A stretch of 64,000 nucleotides of DNA from Alphaproteobacteria bacterium (GCA_016869765.1 VGES01000009.1:32092-96091); one strand, 5' to 3'; positions 16,099 through 25,197 are shown, numbered from the stretch's first letter. Made by a program: numbers and translations. Notes: generated by a model from the letters alone, not told the origin.

Positions 16099-17438
16099 CG
16101 CCGTCGGTGATTTCTTTTGCCGGATGCCGGCGCGATTTCCTGATTGGGGAAGATACGCCGCGCCGCTTTCTCGAGCGCTGCCTCGCCGCGATCGAAGGGC
16201 ACGAACGATCGATCCGGGCCTTCGCCGCAATCGATATTGCCGGCGCGCGACGGGCGGCCGATCACGCGACGCGTCGCTATCGCGCAAGGCGACCGCAGTC
16301 CTGGCTCGATGGCTGTCCAATCGGGATCAAGGACATTATCGACACTGCCGACCTGCCGACCGAGATGAACAGTCCGATCTATCGCGGTCATCGTCCGGTG
16401 GTCGACGCCGCCTGTGTTCGGGCGCTGCGCGAATCCGGCGCCGTGATTCTGGGCAAGACTACGACCATGGAGTTTGCCGGAGGGAGGCCGCCGCCGACAC
16501 GAAATCCCTATTCGCCGGTGCACAGCCCGGGTGGATCGTCGACCGGTTCGGCGGCGGCGGTCGGGGCGGGTTTCGTTCCCGTCGCGATTGGAACCCAGAC
16601 CGGAGGGTCGATCATTCGCCCGGCATCCTATTGCGGGGCGGTGGGTTGGAAGCCGACCTACGGAGCGATCAACCCCGGCGGTGTGCATCCCTTGGCGCCG
16701 TCCTTGGACCACGTCGGGGTTCTCGCTGCGACCGTGGCCGATGCGTGGATTGCGGGGTGGGCGATGGCCAACGGGGCCGGCCCTCAGCCCGGTTGGCGTA
16801 CGATCCAAGGAATAGAACGACCGCCGGCACCCGCCAAGCTGCGGCGGGTGGCACGGTTGTTTTTCGGCGAGTGGGACAAGACCGACGCCCCCTCGCGGGA
16901 ACGCTTCGAGCAGTTCCTCGATCGATTGCGTGAGAAGGGCGTCGCAGTCGTCGACCGACGGACCGACCGCGATCTGGCGCAGCTCGAACGCGATTTCGCC
17001 GACGCCGCCGACGACACACTTCACGTCATCACCTACGAGATGCGGTGGCCGTTCTGGTCCTATCGCGACGAGCATCCCGCCAAGGTGAGCCGCCGCTTCA
17101 AGCACCTGATGGCACCGGGCGCCGGTGTGACTCATCGGGCCTATGAGCGGTATTTGGAGCGCAAAGCCTCCTACCGACGCCGGGTTCTTGCGCTGCGGCG
17201 CCGTTTCGACGCCTTCGTGGGCCTTTCGACCTCGGGAATTCCGCCACGGAGCCGCACCGACATGGGCAGCCGGGCCAACCAGACGGCCTGGACTTGGCTT
17301 GGGTTTCCCGCCCTCAGCCTGCCGATCCTGTTCGCCCAAGGGTTGCCCCTTGGGGTGCAACTCATGGGTTATCCTGACGAGGATCGTCTACTAATAGCCC
17401 AGGCTAGGTCGATCGCGCGATTAGTGGAAGTTGTATAA
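16095..17438 (+). CDS. amidase signature family hydrolase
   Basis: The 447 residues contain the complete Ser-cisSer-Lys triad: Lys79 in GIKDIID, the cis Ser in PGGSSTGSAA (about 148) and nucleophile Ser172 in TQTGGSIIRPASYCG. Members hydrolyse amides to acids plus ammonia and include indoleacetamide, nicotinamide and Glu-tRNA amidases; with no GatA-type partners this is a catabolic enzyme. The ATG overlaps the TGA of the crotonase gene. As the last gene of the operon it may release the acid that CaiB then activates (inference). Confidence 0.9.
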   Translation: MTPSVISFAGCRRDFLIGEDTPRRFLERCLAAIEGHERSIRAFAAIDIAGARRAADHATRRYRARRPQSWLDGCPIGIKDIIDTADLPTEMNSPIYRGHRPVVDAACVRALRESGAVILGKTTTMEFAGGRPPPTRNPYSPVHSPGGSSTGSAAAVGAGFVPVAIGTQTGGSIIRPASYCGAVGWKPTYGAINPGGVHPLAPSLDHVGVLAATVADAWIAGWAMANGAGPQPGWRTIQGIERPPAPAKLRRVARLFFGEWDKTDAPSRERFEQFLDRLREKGVAVVDRRTDRDLAQLERDFADAADDTLHVITYEMRWPFWSYRDEHPAKVSRRFKHLMAPGAGVTHRAYERYLERKASYRRRVLALRRRFDAFVGLSTSGIPPRSRTDMGSRANQTAWTWLGFPALSLPILFAQGLPLGVQLMGYPDEDRLLIAQARSIARLVEVV

Positions 17439-17579
17439 ACTTTCTCGTGATGCACCTGGGCGTGTGATGCCGGTCACTGGCCTCCCGCTCGGCCTCACGT
17501 AGTCTCCCCCCGCTGGTGCCCTCGGGACGTGGGCGCCAGCCACGATTGGTAAGTCATCGCGTGCTTCTTGGGGGAGTAC

Positions 17580-18770
17580 ATGACACCCGACCAATTCGTC
17601 ACCGTGATCCGCTCGCACGAGAAGTTCGTACGCGGGATCGCCGGCGGTCAACGGGCCAACTTGCGGGGGATGAACTTCTCGGGCCTGCGGCTTTCCAACC
17701 TGAACCTGCAGGGCGCCATCCTCGCTGGGGCGACGTTCGAGAACTGCGTCATTCCCGGGGCCAACTTCAAGTTCGCCGACCTTTTCTGCGCCAACTTCGA
17801 CAACTGCGACACCACCGGGTCGAACTTCGAACGTGCCGACCTGCGCGGAATATTGATGCGGCGCGCCAAACTCCGGGGATGCAATTTCCGCGAAAGCGAC
17901 TTTCGTCCCGGGGCCATCAAGGAAGACAAGAACAACCCCGGCGTCTCGGATCTCTCGGGCGCCAATCTCGATCGTGCGATTCTCGAAAAGGCCAAGATGC
18001 CGGACGTGAATTTCTCGGGCGCCTCGATGCGCGAGGCGAAGGCGAGTTGGGCGGTCTTGACCAAAGCCAACCTCCGCGGCGTCGATCTGTCGGGCGCAAA
18101 TCTCAACGGGGCACGGCTGCAAGAAGCCAAGTTGGTCGGCGCCGACCTGACGGGGGCGTCGGTACGGGACGCATTGTTTCGCGGCGCCGACCTGCGGGGG
18201 GCGGTCGTTGGTGACGCGGAAGCCGCGCGAACCGGGTTTCGCGATGCCCGGATGGTACCCGGCATGGTGCGTCTGGCGCGCGAGGTGCAAACCGCGCTCC
18301 GGCTCCACGCCCTGTGGGTCGACAGCGAAGGGACCATGGGGGAGCGCGGTGAGTTCACTGGCGCCGACCTGAGCGGTCTCGACTTGACCGGGGCTTTTCT
18401 GAGTGGCGCCATGTTGCGCGAGGCGCGCTTCGAGGGCACCAAGCTCGACCAGGCCCTACTCGTCATGGCCGACCTCCGCTCGGCCAACCTGACCAAGGCG
18501 ACGATGGTGTCCGCCGACCTTACGGCAGCCGACTTTACCGGGGCCAACCTCTCGGGGGCCGTTCTCCGTGTTGACAAGTACGGCAAGCTTCCGATTCGCG
18601 ACGGCAAGGGCAAAGAAACGGGTCAGAGCCGAGCCACAACGTTCACAAAGGCGGTTCTCGAGGGCGTCGATGCCACCGAGACCGACATTTCGGGGGCGGT
18701 TGGGCTCAAGGTTCCGGCCGCGCGTGAGAAGGAAGGCCACTCTCCTGCCAACGACGACTTGGACGAGTAA
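17580..18770 (+). CDS. pentapeptide-repeat protein
   Basis: The 396 residues begin TPDQFVTVIRSHEKFVRG after a GGGGGA SD. From about residue 30 to 370 there are successive A(N/D)LxG-type pentapeptides, for example RANLRGMNFSGLRLSNLNL and GADLSGLDLTGAFLSGAML, which form a right-handed quadrilateral beta helix. A non-repeat segment around 215-255 (MVRLAREVQTALRLHALWV) splits the helix in two. No signal peptide is seen. Some family members mimic DNA to protect gyrase, but most have unknown roles, and nothing here selects a function. Confidence 0.85.
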   Translation: MTPDQFVTVIRSHEKFVRGIAGGQRANLRGMNFSGLRLSNLNLQGAILAGATFENCVIPGANFKFADLFCANFDNCDTTGSNFERADLRGILMRRAKLRGCNFRESDFRPGAIKEDKNNPGVSDLSGANLDRAILEKAKMPDVNFSGASMREAKASWAVLTKANLRGVDLSGANLNGARLQEAKLVGADLTGASVRDALFRGADLRGAVVGDAEAARTGFRDARMVPGMVRLAREVQTALRLHALWVDSEGTMGERGEFTGADLSGLDLTGAFLSGAMLREARFEGTKLDQALLVMADLRSANLTKATMVSADLTAADFTGANLSGAVLRVDKYGKLPIRDGKGKETGQSRATTFTKAVLEGVDATETDISGAVGLKVPAAREKEGHSPANDDLDE

Positions 18771-18861
18771 CCGCTCCGGCCGCAACCGCTCGTGGGAACA
18801 ACGGGTAGACGGAAGACGTTAGCTAGGTATAACCATCGTCCCTGTTCAACGGAGCCGTCCC

Positions 18862-19335
18862 ATGCGCAACGTCGCGGCCTTCTTCGTCGCTCTTGCCCTT
18901 GTCCTCAGCCTTCCGGTCGTGATCGAAGTCCACGCCGCGGGAAGTCTCATTCCCGAGACCCGCGATGACCCGGATACCGCGGCCGGCAAGGCCGCGATCA
19001 AGGGAGAAAAGTGGCAGGTCGCCGTCGATCACTTCATCAAGGTCGTGGGGCGTGACGCCAAGAATGCAAACGCTCACAACTACCTTGGCTTTTCGTTTCG
19101 CAAACTGAAAAACTTCGAATCGGCGTTCCGTCACTATGGGACAGCCCTGCAGCTTGATCCAACCCACAAGGCGGCTCACGCCTATATTGGGGAGGCCTAT
19201 CTCGAAACCAACCAGCTCGCCAAGGCCGAGGAGCATTTCGACGCATTGAAGAAACTCTGCTCGTTCTGCGAAGAGCGCCGGGATCTCGATCGCGCCATAA
19301 AGGCCTTCAAGCAGAAGAACAACATCGCCTCCTAG
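18862..19335 (+). CDS. secreted TPR-repeat protein
   Basis: The 157-residue product has a Sec signal peptide (RNVAAFFVALALVLSLPVVI, cleavage after VHA). Three tetratricopeptide units follow: GKAAIKGEKWQVAVDHFIKVV, NAHNYLGFSFRKLKNFESA and AAHAYIGEAYLETNQLAKA. A CSFC pair near the C-terminus could be oxidised or bind metal. It is probably a periplasmic scaffold. A promoter-like TAGGTATAAC lies about 35 bp upstream of the start. Confidence 0.85.
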   Translation: MRNVAAFFVALALVLSLPVVIEVHAAGSLIPETRDDPDTAAGKAAIKGEKWQVAVDHFIKVVGRDAKNANAHNYLGFSFRKLKNFESAFRHYGTALQLDPTHKAAHAYIGEAYLETNQLAKAEEHFDALKKLCSFCEERRDLDRAIKAFKQKNNIAS

Positions 19336-19537
19336 ACAGTCGACTTCGGCTGACGGACACGTTCGCCAGAAAACGGCGGCGAAACGGCGGGTGTTGCCAA
19401 AAAGACGCACAAGGGTGCAAAGGCGACACGCCGGCGCAGAAAGATGCTACAAGCCCTCAAGAATTCTGAATATTTTTGTTCAACGACGTGTCCGGACGTC
19501 GACCGTTAGATAAGGGGGCCCTTGGGGGCTGATCATC

Positions 19538-20653
19538 GTGCGCAATATCAACAAGCTCGTGCTCGCGGCAATGGTGGCCGCAGGAATCCCTTCCGCAGCT
19601 TCGGCCCAGGTCGCCGGTGCCTACTACATCTCAGGTGCTATCGGTTTTTCCAATCCGCCGGACACCCGACTGGACACCGCGACCACCAGTAGCGAACTCG
19701 AGCTTCAGCGCAGTTTCCCGAGTGGGCTGATCACGGTCGGTCGGCGTTTCGGCGCCACCGGCACGATCCGTGGCGAGTTCGAGTTGTCCTATAGCCACAA
19801 CGAAGTCGAGCGGACCAACAACGGCACCGAGAGCGATGGCAGCGTTCGCGCGATCGGCTTGACGGGGAACCTGTTGATGGACATCCCGACCGGCACGAAG
19901 TACGTGCCCTACATGGGGCTCGGTCTGGGGTTTGCGCGGGTCAGTGTTTCGGCGTCGTCCTTCGCCAATGGGACGCTCAGTGTCGATGACAACGGCCAGG
20001 CGTTCATGGCCCAAGGCATCCTCGGCCTGAGTTATGCGATCGACAACAACCTCGAGGTCTTCGGCGATTACCGCTTCGTTGCGGTTCCCGATTTTTCGGT
20101 GAGCGCACGGAATGCCACCGGTGTGGACGGCGACTTTCGTGACAACCGCTTCATGCTTGGTCTGCGGTATTGGTACGCGCGAGCGCCGATGGCCGCACCC
20201 GCTCCGGCACCAGCACCCGCACCAGCGCCAGCACCAGCACCGGCCCCGCAGCAGCAGGCCCAGCCGGCTCCGGCGCCGGCGCCCGCCCAACCGGCGCCAG
20301 CCCCGGCTCGTCCAGCGGAAGTTCCGCGCAACTACCTCGTGTTCTTCGATTGGGACAAGTCAGACATCACGGCGCAATCGGCGCAGATCATTCGCACCGC
20401 GTCGGACAACGCCAAGCGTCTGAACGTGGTGCGGATCGAGGCGACCGGCCATGCCGACCGCTCCGGCCCCGAGGCTTACAACATGCGTTTATCGCAGCGC
20501 CGTGCGGACGCCGTAAAACGCGAACTCGTGCGCAACGGCATTCGTGAGAACGAGATCGTGGTCTTCGCGCGTGGTGAGACGCAGCCGCTCGTATCGACGG
20601 CCGATGGCGTGCGCGAGCCGCAAAACCGGCGGGTCGAGATCATTCTCCGCTGA
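19538..20653 (+). CDS. OmpA-family outer membrane protein
   Basis: The 371-residue product is read from GTG. It has a signal peptide (cleavage near ASAQVAG), an eight-strand-type beta-barrel over about 25-215 (GAYYISGAIGFSNPP to FMLGLRYWYARAP), an Ala-Pro-rich linker of about 45 residues, and an OmpA C-terminal peptidoglycan-binding domain (NYLVFFDWDKSDIT, ATGHADRSGPEAYNMRLSQR, ending NRRVEIIL). It anchors the outer membrane to the cell wall. The linker DNA is a simple-sequence tract of GC(A/T/G)CC(G/C/T) units at about 20195-20310, prone to length change. A strong terminator follows. Confidence 0.92.
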   Translation: MRNINKLVLAAMVAAGIPSAASAQVAGAYYISGAIGFSNPPDTRLDTATTSSELELQRSFPSGLITVGRRFGATGTIRGEFELSYSHNEVERTNNGTESDGSVRAIGLTGNLLMDIPTGTKYVPYMGLGLGFARVSVSASSFANGTLSVDDNGQAFMAQGILGLSYAIDNNLEVFGDYRFVAVPDFSVSARNATGVDGDFRDNRFMLGLRYWYARAPMAAPAPAPAPAPAPAPAPAPQQQAQPAPAPAPAQPAPAPARPAEVPRNYLVFFDWDKSDITAQSAQIIRTASDNAKRLNVVRIEATGHADRSGPEAYNMRLSQRRADAVKRELVRNGIRENEIVVFARGETQPLVSTADGVREPQNRRVEIILR

Positions 20654-20671
20654 TAACGGGACACCAATAAC

Positions 20672-20706
20672 AAAAGGGCCGACCCTCAGGTCGGCCCTTT
20701 TGTTTC
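20672..20706 (+). terminator. intrinsic terminator of the OmpA-like gene
   Basis: A 13-bp perfect stem (AAAAGGGCCGACC / GGTCGGCCCTTTT) with a CTCA loop is followed by T-rich TGTTTC, 18 bp past the OmpA stop. It is symmetric enough to serve the convergent gene at 20731 as well. Confidence 0.9.
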
Positions 20707-20730
20707 TTGGTCAGAGATCGACGCGCTTAT

Positions 20731-21189
20731 TTAGCGAAGCGCGAGGCTCGCCGTGGGCAATCGGATGCCGCGCTGGTCGCTGAAACGCCGAAACTCGCTG
20801 CGATTGAGGTTCAGGAGTTCGGTAAACAGGATCGAGGAATCCTCGCAGTGGGCGTTCGTGTCGGCAAGGTGGCGTTGGGACTCGGCATTGGCGACGCGCG
20901 TAATGAACTGATCGAGGTTGGGCTGCGCCTGGGCGCCATGCGCGTCGCGGAAGAGCTTCTGTAGCTGCTTGCCGTAGGCGGTCAGCTCGTTGCGGAACTT
21001 GCGGACGAACGCGTTGTAGCGCCCACGTTCATCACAATAGAGCGCAGCGACCATCAACTCGGTCTGGAGCAAGCGCGCCTTGACCGCCGGATGCTCAGGC
21101 CGAATTTCGGCCGCTTGGGCCGAGCCGTCCAAGGTCCAAATACCCATCGCCAACAGTGCGGCGGCCAAAAGCTTGCCCTTGTGCGTCAT
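20731..21189 (-). CDS. secreted protein of unknown function
   Basis: The 152-residue product has a signal peptide (THKGKLLAAALLAMG, cleavage near AQAAEI). The mature part is mainly helical, with VKARLLQTELMVAALYCDERGRYNAFVRKF, NLDQFITRVANAESQR and two Cys (YCDER and AHCED) that may pair. The length and pattern resemble small periplasmic proteins found in many alphaproteobacteria, but I cannot name it. The ATG at 21189 lies directly after a run of G, so the SD is unusually close. Confidence 0.7.
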   Translation of the reverse strand: MTHKGKLLAAALLAMGIWTLDGSAQAAEIRPEHPAVKARLLQTELMVAALYCDERGRYNAFVRKFRNELTAYGKQLQKLFRDAHGAQAQPNLDQFITRVANAESQRHLADTNAHCEDSSILFTELLNLNRSEFRRFSDQRGIRLPTASLALR

Positions 21190-21299
21190 TCCCCCGTTCG
21201 CCCCCAGATGACGACGACTGCGCCCTAGTTTTGTGCCCGATTGGACGGGGCGCCGCAAGTCGGTTTCGCGCATGGCGATCGGCCTCATGTCGGGGTGGT

Positions 21300-22157
21300 T
21301 TAGCGGAGAAACGCGAAAAGAAGGGGCAGCGGCATCGTTCCGCCGGCAGCAATCGCGAGGGCCAGGGCCGCTAGCGACAGGGCCGCGCCGGCCAACAGGA
21401 GCGCGAAGGTCCTGGCCAGCGCCGCGAGCGGAGCACCGCCGGTCGGCAAGAGCACAAAACGATCGGTCAGAAGAACCAGCAAGAGGACGACCAGCGGGAC
21501 GGCAAACTCGCGTTCTTCGATCCCGAGAAACGCCATCGACGCCAGGAGGGGCGTTTGAACGCCGGAGTTGAACGCAAATCCTGGAGATTCTCGCCAAGCC
21601 AGCGACCCGATCGTGGCCCCGGCGGATACGGCGACCAGCTGCCAGGCCATCTCGGCCACCTTCGGTTCGCCCGAAGCGAGAGCCACAAGGCCGAGGCCCG
21701 CGGCAGCAACCGTGGCTTGGGCCGGATTGTCGGCAGAGCTCGAATCGGTCTCGGTGTGGGCGATCGCGACGATCGCGATCAGCGCGATGACGATGCCAGC
21801 GACGACGACCGTCGTGATTTGGGACCAGGATCCCAGCGATCGGCTGACCACCCACAGGCCAGCGAGAACGGGAAACGCCACCAGGAGGCCACGGCGCAGG
21901 AAACCGATGTTCTTGAACACCGTGTCGGCGGCAAGCCCGAGGACGAGGCCGGCGGCGCCGACCGCCAATATCCGACCGGGTAAGTCGCTGGGAGGCCAGG
22001 CTGGCAGCCCCCAGTGGTAGAGGCCTGACGCGAGAAAACTTGCGGGCGCGGCGAGGCCCGCCACGGGGCGGGTCCAAGGCACGAGGCGCAAGACCAACCC
22101 GAGAACCGCGGCCAAGCCGGCGAGCGCAACGAGTTGCCACCAGGGGTCGTCGAGCAC
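21300..22157 (-). CDS. polytopic inner-membrane protein, unknown
   Basis: The 285 residues contain about eight hydrophobic segments (for example WQLVALAGLAAVLGLVLRLV, ITTVVVAGIVIALIAIVAI, PLVVLLLVLLTDRFVLL), separated by short loops. No conserved motif identifies a transporter family. The GTG start is only a few bases beyond the terminator hairpin of the upstream gene, leaving almost no room for a promoter. The true start may be internal, or some read-through may drive it. Confidence 0.65.
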   Translation of the reverse strand: MLDDPWWQLVALAGLAAVLGLVLRLVPWTRPVAGLAAPASFLASGLYHWGLPAWPPSDLPGRILAVGAAGLVLGLAADTVFKNIGFLRRGLLVAFPVLAGLWVVSRSLGSWSQITTVVVAGIVIALIAIVAIAHTETDSSSADNPAQATVAAAGLGLVALASGEPKVAEMAWQLVAVSAGATIGSLAWRESPGFAFNSGVQTPLLASMAFLGIEEREFAVPLVVLLLVLLTDRFVLLPTGGAPLAALARTFALLLAGAALSLAALALAIAAGGTMPLPLLFAFLR

Positions 22158-22160
22158 GAC

Positions 22161-22199
22161 AGAAAAACAAAACCCGGGCCCTACCGGAGCCCGGGTTTG
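22161..22199 (-). terminator. intrinsic terminator of the small membrane protein gene
   Basis: On the minus strand, AAACCCGGGC and GCCCGGGTTT pair as a 10-bp stem with a 9-nt loop, followed by TTGTTTTTCT. It lies 19 bp after the stop of the 22218-22457 gene. Confidence 0.88.
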
Positions 22200-22217
22200 C
22201 TATCAAACGTCTGACGG

Positions 22218-22457
22218 TTAACGCCGCGTGGCGGCGTTAAACAGGTAGATGATGATCACTAGGCCGATCAGTCCGACAAGTCCGGCACCGCCCAGCTCGG
22301 TGATCAGGGTCAGCAGGTTCTTCACGATTGCGCCACCTAAGAACGGTGTGTTCAACCCGAATAAGACCTGAAGCACCAACGCGAGCGGGATCAACGCAAT
22401 CATGATCGTAATGAGCTGCCCGATCCACCCTCTTACCGTTTCAAGCCACTGAGGCAT
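22218..22457 (-). CDS. small two-helix membrane protein, unknown
   Basis: The 79-residue product has two long hydrophobic segments (QLITIMIALIPLALVLQVLF and GLVGLIGLVIIIYLFNA) joined by GLNTPFLGGAIVKNLLTLI. The short charged N-terminus has Trp residues and the C-terminus ends TRR. The start has SD GGGGGA. The gene is a monocistronic unit, with a perfect inverted repeat in its leader, a second upstream and a strong terminator, so it is probably an individually regulated membrane peptide. I do not recognise the family. Confidence 0.7.
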   Translation of the reverse strand: MPQWLETVRGWIGQLITIMIALIPLALVLQVLFGLNTPFLGGAIVKNLLTLITELGGAGLVGLIGLVIIIYLFNAATRR

Positions 22458-22474
22458 GTTTCCCCCTTAAGCAT

Positions 22475-22504
22475 TTGAGAACAAACGACGGCAAAGGTTC
22501 TCAA
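22475..22504 (-). promoter_or_regulatory. inverted repeat in the leader of the small membrane protein gene
   Basis: TTGAGAAC and GTTCTCAA form perfect 8-bp arms around a 14-nt spacer, ending 18 bp before the ATG at 22457. It could be an operator or an RNA stem controlling translation. Confidence 0.5.
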
Positions 22505-22563
22505 GGGACTATTCTGCACTGTTTAACGAACCTGTCTACTAGATTTAGACAAGGGGACACAAT

Positions 22564-22590
22564 CCCTAGATTTCCTAGTATTTTCTAGGG
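22564..22590. promoter_or_regulatory. CCCTAGA/TCTAGGG inverted repeat
   Basis: Seven-bp arms with a 13-nt A/T-rich spacer that itself contains CCTAG, in the AT-rich 200-bp gap between the small membrane gene and the monooxygenase stop at 22658. It lies about 110 bp upstream of the small gene, a plausible regulator site. Its role is unproven. Confidence 0.35.
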
Positions 22591-22657
22591 GTTTACGCCG
22601 AGCCCGACGCGCCGCTGGATCACGAGTTCGAGATCGTTGGCGAGCGGAACCGGGTGG

Positions 22658-23911
22658 TCAAATCACGAGTTCGGGATCGGGATAGTCGTCGACGAAGCGA
22701 TCGCCGGTCTTCAATCCAAAGGCCCATTTGCCGTAAGGCGTGCTCGCGCGCTCCCACTGGAGCGAGCTATGCGAGGCCATGGCGCGGACGTCACGATAGT
22801 GGCGCTGGACCGAATTGTGTCCGGTCTGGCCGCCGGCCCCCATGGTTTCGGCAAGACGGCGGACCGATTGGACGCAAGTCCGCGCCAAGTACGCGATGTC
22901 GCGACGCTGGGTCAGGCGCTTGATTCCGGTCAGCCGGCGTCCGGCGACCCCGTGTTCGTGAAGCTCCCGCATGAATTCGGCGGTGAGCAGTTCGACGGCG
23001 CGAATCTCGGCGGCCGACTCCGAAACCCGTGTCTGAACCGGCAGGAGTTCCGCGATCGCCTCGCCCGAGACTCGACCAATGCGGCCCGAGGTTTGTTCGA
23101 GATAGTCGTTCAGGGCTCCCCAGGCCGCTCCCAACAACGGCCCGAGCAGTCCGGTCCAGAAGTACTGAGTCATCTCGACCCGATAGATATAACTCTTGTG
23201 CAGTGCAGCGCCCGGCGGATCGGCACTCTGCAGATCGCCTGTCAGGACCGTGCGATGGCTCGGCACGAACTGGTTCTCGACCTTGATGTCCTTGCTGCCG
23301 GTGCCCTTTAGGCCGGCGGCATACCAGTTGTCGATGATCGTGTATTGCGTCGGATGCAGCAGGAACATGCGGAACTGGGTGGGGGTCGGGTCGTTGGGGT
23401 CACGTTTGTCGTCGATCTTTGCACCGACGATGCTCCAGTCGGCGTGGTCGACACCGCTCGAAAAGCGCCAAAGCCCGCTCAGCAGGTAACCGCCCTCGAC
23501 CGGGATGGCGTTGGCTCCGCCACCGCCCGCAAACCCCGTGGAGATGATCGCGTCAGGCTTCTGGCCGAACGCCTCTTCCTGGGCTTGGCCCGGAAAACGG
23601 CCGAGAATCCAGGTGTGGTGAAACACCACCGTCGAAATCCAAGCCGTCGAGCCACACGCGAGCGCCAGCTCCCGCCCGATGTCGATGTGCACGCCCCAAT
23701 CCATTTCATAGCCGCCGAAGCGGGCCGGGGTGTAGTACTTGTGGAGGCCGGCCGCGCGCAGGTCGGCAATGGTCGCTTCGGACATCGAGCGCCGTTCCTC
23801 GGTTTCCGTCGTGCGCTCGCGCAGGACGGGCAGCAAGTCGCGGGCGCGTGCCGCCAATTCATGCGGCGTCGGCCGCGACATTGCCAGCGGATGGCAGGCG
23901 AGAGTGGTCAT
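22658..23911 (-). CDS. acyl-CoA dehydrogenase-fold flavin-dependent monooxygenase
   Basis: The 417 residues belong to the two-component (class D) monooxygenases related to HsaA and DszC, which use reduced flavin from a partner reductase to hydroxylate aromatic or heterocyclic substrates. Visible blocks are IADLRAAGLHKYYTPARFGGYEMDW, GSTAWISTVVFHHTWILGRFP, NAIPVEGGYLLSGLWRFSSG, NWYAAGLKGTGSKDIKVENQFVP and GGQTGHNSVQRHYRDVRAM. The ATG overlaps the stop of a homologous upstream gene (ATGA). A second Met eleven residues downstream is a possible alternative start. The gene is the third of the leftward operon 25753-22658. Confidence 0.85.
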   Translation of the reverse strand: MTTLACHPLAMSRPTPHELAARARDLLPVLRERTTETEERRSMSEATIADLRAAGLHKYYTPARFGGYEMDWGVHIDIGRELALACGSTAWISTVVFHHTWILGRFPGQAQEEAFGQKPDAIISTGFAGGGGANAIPVEGGYLLSGLWRFSSGVDHADWSIVGAKIDDKRDPNDPTPTQFRMFLLHPTQYTIIDNWYAAGLKGTGSKDIKVENQFVPSHRTVLTGDLQSADPPGAALHKSYIYRVEMTQYFWTGLLGPLLGAAWGALNDYLEQTSGRIGRVSGEAIAELLPVQTRVSESAAEIRAVELLTAEFMRELHEHGVAGRRLTGIKRLTQRRDIAYLARTCVQSVRRLAETMGAGGQTGHNSVQRHYRDVRAMASHSSLQWERASTPYGKWAFGLKTGDRFVDDYPDPELVI

Positions 23912-25197
23912 CCCCGCGTTCCCGTCAAACCGCAGCCGTCGCTCGGGAATCCGACCGGCACGCTGAACCTCTGGCCGGCGCGGTCGATCGAGGCATCGCC
24001 GCTGGGCCGGCCGAGCGCCCAGCTGCCATAGAGGGCCATCGCCTTGTCCCAGGCGACGCCGCCATGCGCCGTCATGGCACAAATGTCGCGAAAGTGTCGG
24101 TGAACCGGGTTGTGGCCGGTTTGGCCCGAGGCGCCCATCATCGCGGACAGGCGGTCCACCGCCTCGCGGCAGACTTTGGCGATGTAGGTGAGATCGCGCC
24201 GCATCTCGGCCCGTTGGGCCCCCTCGATCGCACGACCGCGAGAACCCAGGTCATGAAGCGCCCGGATCATCGCTTGCCCCATGAGGTCAGCGGACCGGAT
24301 CTCCGCCGCACTCTGGGCCACGGCCGCCTGCACGTGCATTTGCTCGACCACCGCCTCGCCATAGGTCTGGCCACGCCGCGGCTTGGTCGCTTCGACGTAA
24401 TCCGTGAACCCGCCCTTGGCGGCCCCGAGGATGGGACCGAGCAACAGCGTCATGAAATAGAGCGTCATCTCGACGCCGTAGATGTAGCTCGGATGGACGC
24501 TCGCTCCGGGCGGGTTGGCGCCGCTGATATCGCTCGCCAGGGCGGTTCGGTGTTTGGGAACGAACTGGTCGGTCACTTTGACGTCGTGACTCCCGGTGCC
24601 CTTGAGGCCAGCCGCATGCCAGTTGTCGATGATTTCGAATTGTCGGCGGTCCAGGACGCACATCAATCGCGGGGCGGTCCGGCTGGGGATCGAACCCTCG
24701 GCATCGAAAATGGCCCCGACGATCGCGAAGTCGGCGTGGGCCGAGCCGCTGCAGAACCGCCACAGGCCGGATACGCGAAACCCGCCGGGAACTGCGACCG
24801 CCCGGCTACCGCCCTGGGCGCCCGTCGAAACGATGCAATCGGGGTTGGCGCCGAAGGCGTCGTCCTGCGTCTCCTTCGGGAAACGCCCGAGAATCCACGT
24901 GTGCGAACAGACCACGGAGGACACCCAACCGGTCGAGCCGCAACCGCGGGCGAGTTCCTCGGCGACGTCGACATGGGCGCCCCAGTCGGCCTCGAAGCCG
25001 CCGTAGCGCCGCGGCGTGAATATCTTGTGCAGTCCGGCCGCCTTGAGATCGGCGACGGTCTCGGGCGGCAGATGACGGCGCTGCTCGGTATCGACGGCGC
25101 GCGTCCGCAGTGCCGGGATCAGGGCCCGGGCACGCCCGCGCAACGTCTGACGCAAGGTATCGCGCTCTGAGGACGTCCTGCCCGGGTTGCTTTCCAT
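23908..25197 (-). CDS. second acyl-CoA dehydrogenase-fold flavin-dependent monooxygenase
   Basis: The 429-residue product is homologous over its full length to the gene at 22658, with corresponding motifs (VADLKAAGLHKIFTPRRYGG, GSTGWVSSVVCSHTWILGRFP, GGFRVSGLWRFCSG, NWHAAGLKGTGSHDVKV, SGQTGHNPVHRHFRDICAM). I chose the ATG at 25197, one base after the flavin reductase stop, over the longer open frame. The two enzymes are diverged paralogues that presumably share the adjacent reductase. They may act on successive steps or different substrates, or form a hetero-oligomer. Confidence 0.85.
   Translation of the reverse strand: MESNPGRTSSERDTLRQTLRGRARALIPALRTRAVDTEQRRHLPPETVADLKAAGLHKIFTPRRYGGFEADWGAHVDVAEELARGCGSTGWVSSVVCSHTWILGRFPKETQDDAFGANPDCIVSTGAQGGSRAVAVPGGFRVSGLWRFCSGSAHADFAIVGAIFDAEGSIPSRTAPRLMCVLDRRQFEIIDNWHAAGLKGTGSHDVKVTDQFVPKHRTALASDISGANPPGASVHPSYIYGVEMTLYFMTLLLGPILGAAKGGFTDYVEATKPRRGQTYGEAVVEQMHVQAAVAQSAAEIRSADLMGQAMIRALHDLGSRGRAIEGAQRAEMRRDLTYIAKVCREAVDRLSAMMGASGQTGHNPVHRHFRDICAMTAHGGVAWDKAMALYGSWALGRPSGDASIDRAGQRFSVPVGFPSDGCGLTGTRG

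Noticed and set aside
20195..20310. Simple-sequence tract in the OmpA-like gene considered as a separate repeat element
   Set aside because: It codes in frame for the usual Ala-Pro linker of such proteins and is explained by that.
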